The notes below the pieces were generated by a model. The model did not search any database. It was not told the origin of the DNA and was given only the letters and a program-made list of their open reading frames with translations. A program made the position numbers and the translations under genes. Shown here one piece after another: positions 1-5,199 of a DNA stretch of 5,199 nt (its first letter is position 1; the number at the start of each line of letters is the position of its first letter). This stretch comes from JAJPJX01 sp964568355 (GTDB lineage Bacteria > Acidobacteriota > Terriglobia > Bryobacterales > Bryobacteraceae), in assembly GCA_964568355.1 (NCBI GenBank), contig CAZMRK010000164.1, forward strand, positions 1 to 5,199. The letters run 5' to 3'.

Positions 1-22
1 TGATATTGTCGATAGGTTAACT

Positions 23-27
23 AGAGG
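23..27 (+). promoter_or_regulatory. Ribosome binding site of the sulfatase gene
   Basis: AGAGG lies 7 bases before the GTG at 35, a good Shine-Dalgarno match and spacing. It supports the GTG over the in-frame ATG at 62, which would remove the twin-arginine motif. No convincing promoter fits in the 34 bases before the gene, so transcription probably begins outside the window. Confidence 0.7.
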
Positions 28-34
28 TTTTCCT

Positions 35-1654
35 GTGATCAATCGAAGAGACTTTCTGCATATGGCCGGAGGTGCCGCGGTGGGGCCCATTCTCGGCGCG
101 GCTCCCGCGAAGAAGCCGAATCTGGTCGTGATCCTCGCAGACGACATGGGGTTCTCCGATGCCGGATGCTACGGTGGCGATATCGATACGCCCAATCTCG
201 ACCGGTTGGCGGCCAAAGGAATTCGCTTCACGCAGGCCTATTCGACCGCGCGCTGCGGCCCCTCGCGCAGTTGCCTGCTGACCGGCTACTATGCCCAACA
301 GACCGCCAGTGACGTCATGACGCCGGGAAACGTGCCAAGCTGGACCCGCTTCCTCCCGGAGTATCTGAAGCCGCTGGGATACCGCTCTTATCATTCCGGT
401 AAGTGGCACATGCGATTTCAGCCGCTGTCCGGCGGCCTGGGATTCGACCATTCCTATACGCTGCTCGATGAGGACCGCTACTTTACCCCGAAGCGGCTGC
501 AATTAGATGGCGAGCCGGTGCCTTCCCCCAAGCCCGAGGACGGGTATTACACCACCACGGCCATCGCCGATTATGGCATCCGGTTCCTGCGCGAGCACAG
601 CCGGCAGCATAGCCGGGACCCGTTCTTTCTATATCTGGCCTTTCACTCGCCGCATTTTCCACTGCAAGCGCCGGCGGAGGACATCGCCCGTTACCACGAC
701 CGCTTCGCCGAGGGCTGGGACGCCGCCCGCGAGCGGCGCCTGCAACGAATGCGCCGCATGGGAATCGTCAACTGCGGGCTCGCGCCTCTGGAGCCGAACA
801 TGTGGACGCGATGGAATACGCCTGACCAGCAACTGATGGAGAAGATCGGCCCCGGAGAGGTGACCCGCGCGGTACCCTGGTCCACGCTCAATGCCGAGCA
901 GAAGCGCTTTCAGCGGAATAAGATGGCGATCCATGCGGCTATGATCACGCGCATGGACCTGGAAATTGGCAAGGTGATCCGGCAACTGGAAGCGATGCAG
1001 GCGCTGCGGGATACGGTGATTCTGTTCCTGTCCGACAACGGCGCGAGTCCCGAACAGTTGATCCGCGGGGACGGCCACGACGCGTCGGCACCGCTGGGAT
1101 CGGCGCGGTCTTTCCTGGGCCTGGGCCCCGGTTGGGCAAGCTGTTCGAACGCTCCGTTTCGTCTGCATAAGTCCTGGGTGCACGAGGGCGGCATCGCTTC
1201 GCCGCTGATTGTCCACTGGCCTAACGGCATCCGCGAGCAGAATACGCTGCGACACAATCCCGGGCACTTTATCGACGTGCTGCCGACGCTGGTCGATTTG
1301 GGCGGCGGTAAACCGGTTGCGGACCCGGCTTCCGGAGCGCCGCCCTTGCCGGGGAAGAGCCTGGTTCCGGCTTTCCAAAAGGATGGCACGGCGCTGCCGG
1401 ATTTCTTATATTTCAACCATTCGAATAATCGCGCGATTCGGGTCGGGGACAACAAACTGGTCGCGATCGGCCAGTCCGGAGCGTGGGAACTTTACGACCT
1501 GAGCAAGGACCGCGGCGAACAGGATAATCTGGCTGCCGCGCAGCCCAAGACGGTGGCCAGCATGGCGAAACTGTGGAACGAGAAAGACCAGGAATATGTC
1601 CGCGAGCGGGAAAGCTCACCGCCAACGAGTAAGCCGCGAATGCCGGCAAGGTAG
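35..1654 (+). CDS. Tat-exported cysteine-type sulfatase (arylsulfatase family)
   Basis: This gene encodes a 539-residue sulfatase of the alkaline-phosphatase-like superfamily (S1 type), which hydrolyses sulfate esters outside the cytoplasm. The natural substrate cannot be told from sequence; sulfated polysaccharides are common targets of such enzymes. Residues 1-25 form a twin-arginine signal (RRDFL at 4-8, small hydrophobic stretch, likely cleavage after APA at 23-25). The mature enzyme shows calcium ligands Asp36-Asp37 and Asp334-Asn335 (SDNG), and the signature CGPSRSCLLTG with Cys74 to be converted to formylglycine and Arg78 beside it. It also has GKWH (Lys123, His125), the PH pair (206-207), and Lys379 with EGG at 384-386. 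All expected active-site residues are present and the length is normal, so it should be functional. Activation requires a formylglycine-generating enzyme, which is not encoded here. The start is a GTG. The C-terminal 15 residues are rich in Pro, Ser and basic residues. The gene converges on the toxin-antitoxin module, 14 bases away. Confidence 0.95.
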   Translation: MINRRDFLHMAGGAAVGPILGAAPAKKPNLVVILADDMGFSDAGCYGGDIDTPNLDRLAAKGIRFTQAYSTARCGPSRSCLLTGYYAQQTASDVMTPGNVPSWTRFLPEYLKPLGYRSYHSGKWHMRFQPLSGGLGFDHSYTLLDEDRYFTPKRLQLDGEPVPSPKPEDGYYTTTAIADYGIRFLREHSRQHSRDPFFLYLAFHSPHFPLQAPAEDIARYHDRFAEGWDAARERRLQRMRRMGIVNCGLAPLEPNMWTRWNTPDQQLMEKIGPGEVTRAVPWSTLNAEQKRFQRNKMAIHAAMITRMDLEIGKVIRQLEAMQALRDTVILFLSDNGASPEQLIRGDGHDASAPLGSARSFLGLGPGWASCSNAPFRLHKSWVHEGGIASPLIVHWPNGIREQNTLRHNPGHFIDVLPTLVDLGGGKPVADPASGAPPLPGKSLVPAFQKDGTALPDFLYFNHSNNRAIRVGDNKLVAIGQSGAWELYDLSKDRGEQDNLAAAQPKTVASMAKLWNEKDQEYVRERESSPPTSKPRMPAR

Positions 1655-1694
1655 CTGTGGAACCGCCCTTACGAGACCTTCTTCAAGCCGGCAT
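1640..1694. repeat. Imperfect inverted repeat across the convergent gene ends
   Basis: ATGCCGGC (1640-1647) is the exact reverse complement of GCCGGCAT (1687-1694). Just inside, AAGGT (1648-1652) pairs with ACCTT (1676-1680), leaving a 6-base bulge on the right arm and a 23-base loop. The structure covers the last sulfatase codons and the last antitoxin codons. It could act as a bidirectional terminator or attenuate read-through between converging genes. However, no T-tract follows on either side, and both arms are coding, so a chance pairing is possible. Confidence 0.35.
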
Positions 1695-2004
1695 GAATAG
1701 CTCGCTTTAATACCGTCTGATAACCGATTCCATCCCTGGCTGCGATCCGCTGAGCCCGTTCGAGATCCACCACCGGTAGCCTGATCGAAATCGCCCGCGT
1801 CACATTTGCTTTAGCTTTCTCAACCAACTCGGCGAGTACTTTGGCGTCAGTCAGAGGGATCGTCGAGCCTTCTGACCGTAGTAGCATGCCTCGTTTGATA
1901 GCACGCGCAAACTCGCGCTGTGTTTGCCGGCGTCCTTCGGGCGATGCATGCCACACAGCCTCCCCTGCTGCGGCCTTCGGTTCACTCTTCGATTTTCGCG
2001 GCAT
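1669..2004 (-). CDS. Ribbon-helix-helix antitoxin (CopG/BrnA type)
   Basis: This 111-residue basic protein is a probable antitoxin. The C-terminal part (about 70-106) is a ribbon-helix-helix domain. It has a strand around AISIRLP (71-77), a first helix from Asp80 through the IAAR segment, and a turn followed by GIGYQTVLKRAIHAGL (93-108). This is the pattern of the CopG-type antitoxins that pair with BrnT toxins. The N-terminal 65 residues are charged and would be expected to bind and mask the toxin. Antitoxins of this kind dimerise, bind their own promoter and repress the operon, with tighter repression when bound to toxin. The ATG at 2004 is preceded by a purine-rich GAGAGAAG stretch, and the start overlaps the end of the upstream toxin gene by 23 bases, so translation is likely coupled. 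The gene order, toxin first, is typical for BrnT/BrnA. The partner specificity is inferred from adjacency. Confidence 0.8.
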   Translation of the reverse strand: MPRKSKSEPKAAAGEAVWHASPEGRRQTQREFARAIKRGMLLRSEGSTIPLTDAKVLAELVEKAKANVTRAISIRLPVVDLERAQRIAARDGIGYQTVLKRAIHAGLKKVS

Positions 2005-2251
2005 AAGTTCTTCTCTCAGCTTGATTCATCGTGTACGCCGTCACGGTTCGGAATCGTTTTCGGCGAATGGGGAATACGACAACGAGATAGCGTCCTGCCG
2101 CAGTTTTGCCGAACAGCTTCCAACGGTTCTCGCCGGCCCTGGGTGCGGGCGGGATGATGACATGGCGCAGGCTCGCCACGTCCTCGACTTCGCGGGCGAA
2201 CATAGGCGTCCGCATCCGCTTGGGGAACAGAGAGAGACGTTGGAAGAGCAC
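1982..2251 (-). CDS. BrnT-like toxin, divergent N-terminus
   Basis: This 89-residue protein resembles BrnT-family (DUF497) toxins, small RelE-fold ribonucleases that inhibit translation. The match is in the C-terminal two thirds. KLFGKTAAGRYLVVVF (45-60) corresponds to the family's central strands. RFRTVTAYTMNQAERRTY (66-83) corresponds to the final strand and the ERRxY helix. REVEDVA (20-26) fits the end of the first helix. The family usually begins with a His-containing helix of the form HI-x-RH; here the matching stretch (KRMRTPMF, 11-18) lacks both histidines. The other two minus-strand frames do not supply a better N-terminus. The start is uncertain: the frame is open back to a TGA at 2282-2284. 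GTG 2251, ATG 2215 and ATG 2203 are possible, and none has a clear Shine-Dalgarno sequence. The gene may be weakened or decaying, or belong to a divergent subfamily. It is co-transcribed with the overlapping antitoxin. Confidence 0.65.
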   Translation of the reverse strand: MLFQRLSLFPKRMRTPMFAREVEDVASLRHVIIPPAPRAGENRWKLFGKTAAGRYLVVVFPIRRKRFRTVTAYTMNQAERRTYAAKIEE

Positions 2252-2397
2252 CAGTAATCCGATGTATTTCCGAGGCTTGGGTCAATACTGCATGAACAGC
2301 AATCTCGATTCTCTGGAGGGGTGCAGGGTAATCGCTCCGCGAGTGCAGCGAAGTACAAGCCGCGGTCCGGGCGACGAAAAGCGGTTGGGTCTCTATG
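2252..2397. other. Non-coding gap between the M56 gene and the toxin gene
   Basis: These 146 bases separate the stop of the M56 peptidase gene from the toxin gene, both on the minus strand. I see no convincing protein in any frame. A toxin-antitoxin promoter would be expected here on the minus strand. The best candidate is TTGACC (complement of 2279-2284) with TCGGAT 17 bases on (2256-2261), which is weak. I find no hairpin followed by a T-run after the M56 stop, so read-through from the M56 gene into the module cannot be excluded. Confidence 0.4.
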
Positions 2398-4368
2398 CTA
2401 GAAGAGCCGCCAGTTGACCTCGATGGTAGCAGCCACGGTGACGGGTTTTCCTTCACGCATCCCCGGCTGGAACTTCCATTGCCGAACCGCGTCGAAGGCT
2501 TTTTCATCGAGACCCAGTCCAGGCCCTCGCACCGTTCTCAGGTTGTGCGCCGCGCCATCGGGCGCAATTTCGGCGTAGAGGACGCTGGTTCCTTCGTAGC
2601 CGGCCGCTTTGGCCTCTTCGGTATACTCCGGCTCCACTTTGTAGAGCAGCTTCGGGGGAGTTACGCCTTCGGCGACCCGATAGACTCTGGCCTCCGCTCG
2701 ATCTGTCGCCGGAGATGGCGAGGGAGCCTGCGAGGAACGCAGGTTCGCAGCCTGCTGGCGGAGCGGGACTGCCTCGGAACTGCGTCCTTGCCGCTCCAGA
2801 AATTGAGAATAGAGTTCGAGCAACGTAGCACGATTCCGCGGGTCGGTTTCCGGCAAGGCGCGGGCCTGCTGAAACAGCGATTCGGCCTCGTCGAAATTGT
2901 GTAGCCGTTCCTGCGCGATCGCCATCCAGGTGATGGCGCGGGCAGCTTTGACGGGATCGGCGCTACGGGCGCGCTCGAAGGCGTCGACGGCCGCATGCTC
3001 GTCTTTCTGCATCAGGGCCAGCGTGCCCAGGTCGATCAGGACGGAGGCTGACTCCGGCGTTCCTCCAAGCGCGGTCAGGGCCTGTTCGTAATCGTTTCGC
3101 GCTTCCTCGGGCTTGCCTTCGCGGCGCGCCAGTTGCCCCAGCTTCCACAGGCCCATTCCGTAGGCCGTGCTCTGGGTCCCGGATGTCTGACCGCGCAAGG
3201 CCAGGGCTGCTTCGAGCAGTTTGCGGGCGGCATCGTACTGGCGGCGGGTCTGGGCGGCCTCCGCCGCACGATCCAGAATCTCCGGATTGCGCTGCGCGGA
3301 AGCGGCGCGGATAGTGGCTTCGAGATCGGAGGAGATGGCACGCGATGCAGCATCCGGCGATTGAAGCGCCGCGAGCGGAGCGATGATTCCCACCGCCAGG
3401 ATTCCGGCTCCCATGGCCCACACCCGTCCCGGAGCTTTGCGGCAGATCCCGCTATCGAGAATAGCCCGAAGACGCTGCTCCAGATCCGATGGACGGGCCA
3501 TGGCGACCGAAGCGTAGTACGGCACCGGCCGCATGGTACGGGCAATCTCCAACAGATGGCCGGCGTAGTCGGAGGCACGCGTTCCGGTACGCAGCACGAG
3601 GTCGTCGGCGGCATGCTCGCGCTCCTTCAGAATCTGCCGCCAGGCAAGCCAGGCGAGCGGGTTCCACCAGTAGAGGTTGAGGGCGATGCGAGCCAGCAGT
3701 TGCAGCGCCACATCACCGCGCCGCACGTGAGCCAGTTCGTGCAGCAGCACCACGCGGCGGCGCTCGGGGCTCCAGCTTTCGGCCTCCTCCGGCAGCAGGA
3801 TTGCGGGACGAAGCCACCCCACGGTCATCGGCATGCTGCCTGGCTCGGTAGCAAGCACCGGCAGGCGATCAGGCAGGCCCAGTTGGCGGGCGCAGTCGGC
3901 AGCATCGGGCGCAGCCCACGGGCGAGCGTCGTGTCGAAGACGCCGTACCGCCGCCCCTGCCCGCAGCATGTGGACGAAGGCAGCGGCGGCTCCCACCGCC
4001 CAGATTGCCAGCAGGAGCATCCGCCAATCAGAAGCCGGGACCTCCGCCGGGCGGGCGGCCAACGGCGCAGCCGGTGCTACCGGATGGGCCGATACGGCGG
4101 CCCGCTCCCCCGCCGCGACGATGCGGAAAAGGACGTTGGTCGGGAGCGCCGCCGGATCCACGGGCAACCGCAAACCCGGCAGAGAAACGGACAGGAGCGG
4201 GAGGACCAGCAGGGCCGCAGCAGCAGCGGTCCACACCAGATGGCGCGCTGCTGCCGAACCACGCCGCAGCAGCGCGGCAGCCAGCCAGGCGGCGCCCAGC
4301 GCCACCACACTCTTGCAGGCTATTCCGAGGAAAAACCCATACGCCATCGATTCCACCCAACCGGACAT
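2398..4368 (-). CDS. BlaR1/MecR1-like M56 membrane metalloprotease with TPR repeats and TonB C-terminal domain
   Basis: This 656-residue fusion has three parts. Residues 1 to about 335 are an M56 peptidase of the BlaR1/MecR1 type. Membrane segments lie near 8-33, 41-62 and 115-137, with another near 318-336. The cytoplasmic zinc site is HELAH (His210, Glu211, His214), and the third ligand is probably Glu251 in EREHAADD. In this family a periplasmic signal activates the protease, which leads to cleavage of a BlaI-type repressor. Residues about 355-545 hold TPR-like helical pairs (for example EEARNDYEQAL, HAAVDAFERA and DEAESLFQQA), probably for protein binding. Residues 571-656 are a TonB C-terminal domain (VEPEYTEEAKAAGYEG, then the DAVRQWKFQPG element), which would sit outside the inner membrane. 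A classical penicillin-binding sensor domain is absent. The start at 4368 has GGAGG 7 bases ahead. All zinc residues are intact. No blaI-like gene is adjacent, so the target repressor is unknown. The function as a sensor-protease is inferred from the family. Confidence 0.9.
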   Translation of the reverse strand: MSGWVESMAYGFFLGIACKSVVALGAAWLAAALLRRGSAAARHLVWTAAAAALLVLPLLSVSLPGLRLPVDPAALPTNVLFRIVAAGERAAVSAHPVAPAAPLAARPAEVPASDWRMLLLAIWAVGAAAAFVHMLRAGAAVRRLRHDARPWAAPDAADCARQLGLPDRLPVLATEPGSMPMTVGWLRPAILLPEEAESWSPERRRVVLLHELAHVRRGDVALQLLARIALNLYWWNPLAWLAWRQILKEREHAADDLVLRTGTRASDYAGHLLEIARTMRPVPYYASVAMARPSDLEQRLRAILDSGICRKAPGRVWAMGAGILAVGIIAPLAALQSPDAASRAISSDLEATIRAASAQRNPEILDRAAEAAQTRRQYDAARKLLEAALALRGQTSGTQSTAYGMGLWKLGQLARREGKPEEARNDYEQALTALGGTPESASVLIDLGTLALMQKDEHAAVDAFERARSADPVKAARAITWMAIAQERLHNFDEAESLFQQARALPETDPRNRATLLELYSQFLERQGRSSEAVPLRQQAANLRSSQAPSPSPATDRAEARVYRVAEGVTPPKLLYKVEPEYTEEAKAAGYEGTSVLYAEIAPDGAAHNLRTVRGPGLGLDEKAFDAVRQWKFQPGMREGKPVTVAATIEVNWRLF

Positions 4369-4375
4369 TGCATCG

Positions 4376-4380
4376 CCTCC
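4376..4380 (-). promoter_or_regulatory. Ribosome binding site of the M56 peptidase gene
   Basis: On the minus strand GGAGG stands 7 bases before the ATG at 4368. This is a strong Shine-Dalgarno sequence and fixes the start codon. Confidence 0.8.
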
Positions 4381-4398
4381 ATCGCGTCGTTGGTCTTA

Positions 4399-4416
4399 GT
4401 GCTATTTTTTTAGCAC
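4399..4416. promoter_or_regulatory. Operator-like dyad, start-distal copy covering the early transcript
   Basis: GTGCTA-TTTTTT-TAGCAC is a perfect dyad with 6-base arms around 6 bases. It shares the core TGCTA-N6-TAGCA with the dyad at 4418-4433; the centres are 18 bases apart. It would lie at about +2 to +20 of the predicted M56 transcript, a normal place for a repressor site. BlaI/MecI/CopY-type winged-helix repressors bind short dyads of this general build. The assignment to that family is inferred from the gene it controls. A Rho-independent terminator is unlikely: the stem is only 6 bp and A/T-rich, and no T-run follows it. Confidence 0.65.
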
Positions 4417-4417
4417 A

Positions 4418-4433
4418 TGCTAGAAAACTAGCA
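4418..4433. promoter_or_regulatory. Operator-like dyad overlapping the -10 region of the M56 promoter
   Basis: TGCTAG-AAAA-CTAGCA is a perfect 16-base dyad. It carries the same TGCTA-N6-TAGCA core as the neighbouring site at 4399-4416. It covers the predicted -10 hexamer (4425-4430) and the start point of the minus-strand promoter, so a bound dimer should block RNA polymerase. The two sites probably bind two repressor dimers side by side. Confidence 0.7.
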
Positions 4434-4453
4434 CCGGTTGTGGCCATTGTCAA
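4425..4453 (-). promoter_or_regulatory. Promoter of the M56 peptidase gene
   Basis: On the minus strand a perfect -35 hexamer TTGACA (4448-4453) is followed after 17 bases by TAGTTT (4425-4430), a partial -10 match (3 of 6). The predicted start near 4418 gives a leader of about 50 bases before the ATG at 4368. The weak -10 is embedded in the operator-like dyad at 4418-4433, which fits a repressed, inducible promoter. Confidence 0.6.
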
Positions 4454-4531
4454 GAAGAATCCACAGCAAGGCGCCATGTGCTCGCTGAGGGACCGTCGAT
4501 GCCCGATTTTCCCCTCGCGGTACGATGGGGC

Positions 4532-4561
4532 TTGACAAGTGGCGCCCGGCTATTTCATACT
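4532..4561 (+). promoter_or_regulatory. Promoter of the PadR-ADOP unit
   Basis: TTGACA (4532-4537) is followed after 18 bases by CATACT (4556-4561), which matches the -10 consensus in 4 of 6 positions. Transcription would start near 4568, giving a leader of only about 8 bases before the ATG at 4576. The message would be nearly leaderless, which agrees with the absence of a Shine-Dalgarno sequence there. The -35 lies inside the longer reading frame opening at 4525, which argues against that earlier start. Confidence 0.6.
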
Positions 4562-4575
4562 CCCCTCATATCACG

Positions 4576-4914
4576 ATGGGAAGAAAAGAACAGACGCCCG
4601 AACTACCCGCCGGCACGGTGGATCTGTTGATCCTCAAATCTCTGGCCGGAGGAAAGCGCCACGGCTACGCCATTGCGCAATACATTCGCGCGTCCTCCGG
4701 AGAGGTGCTGGAACTCGGCGAGAGCTCTTTGTACACCGCGCTCCAGCGGCTCCTGTTGAACGGCTGGGTAAGCGATGAGTGGGGCGCCTCCGAAAACAAC
4801 CGCCGCGCCCGCTACTACACGCTCACTTCCGCGGGGCGCAAGCATCTGGCGGCACAGACGCGGGAGTTCGATCTGGTGGTAACCGCGATCCAGCGCGTGC
4901 TGCGCACCGCGTAA
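4576..4914 (+). CDS. PadR-family transcriptional regulator, acidobacterial ADOP-associated type
   Basis: This 112-residue winged-helix repressor belongs to the PadR family. It starts MGRKEQTPELPAGTVDLLIL, the usual beginning of the acidobacterial subfamily found beside ADOP permeases. The first helix carries LLILKSLA (17-24). HGYAIAQYI (29-37) and the SSLYTALQRLLLNGWV segment (50-65) form the helix-turn-helix. NNRRARYYTLTSAGRKHL (74-91) is the wing and start of the C-terminal helix, and the last 20 residues would form the dimerisation helix. The frame is open from an ATG at 4525, but that start would lie ahead of the predicted promoter and add 17 residues unlike the family, so I place the start at 4576. 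The permease gene begins 18 bases after the stop, so the two are co-transcribed. The regulator most likely represses its own unit; the inducer is unknown. Confidence 0.92.
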   Translation: MGRKEQTPELPAGTVDLLILKSLAGGKRHGYAIAQYIRASSGEVLELGESSLYTALQRLLLNGWVSDEWGASENNRRARYYTLTSAGRKHLAAQTREFDLVVTAIQRVLRTA

Positions 4915-4916
4915 AC

Positions 4917-4923
4917 GAGAGGA
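4917..4923 (+). promoter_or_regulatory. Ribosome binding site of the ADOP permease gene
   Basis: GAGAGGA sits 9 bases before the ATG at 4933 but only 3 bases before an in-frame GTG at 4927. The spacing therefore favours the ATG. Confidence 0.65.
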
Positions 4924-4932
4924 ATCGTGTTC

Positions 4933-5199
4933 ATGCGCCTGCTTCGAAGACTTCGGTATCTGTTGCATCGGGGACGTCGCGAGCAGGAGCTCGCGGAAGA
5001 GCTCGCGTTTCACCGCGCCCTGGCGGAGCGGGAGCAGCGCGACGCCGGTCTGGCTCCCGCGACGGCCCGCGAGGCCGCCAGCCGCCAGATGGGCAACACC
5101 ACGCTGGCGCGGGAAGCGGCGCATTATGTCTGGTTCCCTGCCGCGGTGGAAGGCATATTTCAGGACCTGCGTTATGCCTGGCGCGGCCTCAGCCGCAGC
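4933..5199 (+). CDS. ADOP-type ABC transporter permease (MacB/FtsX-like), N-terminal fragment cut by the window end
   Basis: The first 89 codons are present, in frame and uninterrupted to the edge. The sequence has the typical opening of acidobacterial duplicated orphan permeases. A basic stretch MRLLRRLRYLLHRGRREQ (1-18) comes first, then the acidic helix ELAEELAFH (19-27) and the segment AREAASRQMGNTTLAREAA (45-63) with its GN element. The element FQDLRYAWRGLSRS (76-89) stands just before the expected first membrane helix. Full members are about 800-900 residues, with two FtsX-like permease halves and MacB-like periplasmic domains, and usually lack an adjacent ATPase gene. Substrates are unknown; related MacB-type systems act in export or in moving molecules through the envelope. 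It follows the PadR gene by 18 bases and should be under its control. The membrane part is outside the window, so the call rests on the N-terminal pattern and on the PadR neighbour. Confidence 0.85.
   Translation, partial: MRLLRRLRYLLHRGRREQELAEELAFHRALAEREQRDAGLAPATAREAASRQMGNTTLAREAAHYVWFPAAVEGIFQDLRYAWRGLSRS

Noticed and set aside
1..34. Possible end of an upstream gene or a promoter for the sulfatase
   Set aside because: Too short to decide; no hexamer pair with proper spacing and no recognisable protein end.
629..1378. 249-codon minus-strand open frame opposite the sulfatase
   Set aside because: Arg/Gln-rich translation without motifs, fully inside a sulfatase whose conserved residues are intact on the plus strand.
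2016..2507. 163-codon minus-strand frame across the toxin gene, the gap and the M56 3' end
   Set aside because: It overlaps two better-supported genes in another frame and shows no family pattern; I also checked it as a possible frameshifted N-terminus of the toxin and found no match.
3133..4413. Long plus-strand open frame (426 codons) opposite the M56 gene
   Set aside because: It is an antisense shadow in GC-rich coding DNA. Its translation is low-complexity and rich in Arg, Gln and Gly with no recognisable domain, while the minus strand gives a clear multi-domain protein.
4399..4416. Hairpin with a T-run as a transcription terminator
   Set aside because: The T-run is the loop and does not follow the stem; the stem is short and AT-rich, and its position just downstream of a promoter fits an operator.
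4028..4477. 149-codon minus-strand frame over the M56 start and its promoter
   Set aside because: It covers the operators and promoter and runs out of frame with the M56 gene; Gly/Pro/Arg-rich shadow.
4522..4580. Direct repeat ACGATGGG at 4522-4529 and 4573-4580, flanking the PadR promoter
   Set aside because: Only 8 bases, not palindromic, and the second copy includes the start codon; it may be chance, so I do not call it an operator.
4987..5007. Direct repeat GAGCTCGCG (4987-4995 and 4999-5007) with an internal palindrome
   Set aside because: Explained by the repeated codons of the ELAEELA helix in the ADOP permease.

Overview
The window almost certainly comes from an acidobacterium, probably of the Solibacter/Bryobacter type. 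The strongest marker is at the right end. There a small PadR-family repressor is followed within 20 bases by the start of an 'acidobacterial duplicated orphan permease' (ADOP). This regulator-permease pair is greatly expanded in Acidobacteria. The GC-rich coding sequence, the Tat-exported sulfatase and the M56 peptidase/TPR/TonB-C fusion fit that assignment.

Layout from left to right. (1) 35-1654, plus strand: a complete Tat-exported, cysteine-type sulfatase. (2) 1669-2251, minus strand: a two-gene toxin-antitoxin module, with a BrnT-like toxin overlapping a ribbon-helix-helix (CopG/BrnA-type) antitoxin by 23 bases. It is convergent with the sulfatase, and the two 3' ends lie 14 bases apart. 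(3) 2252-2397: a non-coding gap. (4) 2398-4368, minus strand: a 656-residue BlaR1/MecR1-like membrane metalloprotease (M56) with TPR-type repeats and a C-terminal TonB domain. (5) 4369-4575: a divergent regulatory region. It holds a promoter for the M56 gene overlapped by two matching dyads (TGCTA-N6-TAGCA), and a second promoter facing right. (6) 4576-4914, plus strand: the PadR regulator. (7) 4933-5199, plus strand: the N-terminus of the ADOP permease, cut by the window end.

Three independent units can be read here: a secreted sulfate-ester hydrolase, a small toxin-antitoxin cassette of visibly lower GC, and two divergent membrane/envelope units. The M56 gene looks like a BlaI/BlaR-type sensor under operator control, but no blaI-type repressor lies next to it, so the repressor must be encoded elsewhere. 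The PadR-ADOP pair looks like a standard co-transcribed unit. I see no tRNA, rRNA, CRISPR array, insertion sequence or origin. The most interesting points are the tandem operator/promoter architecture, the orphan M56-TPR-TonB fusion, and a toxin whose N-terminal part does not look like its family.
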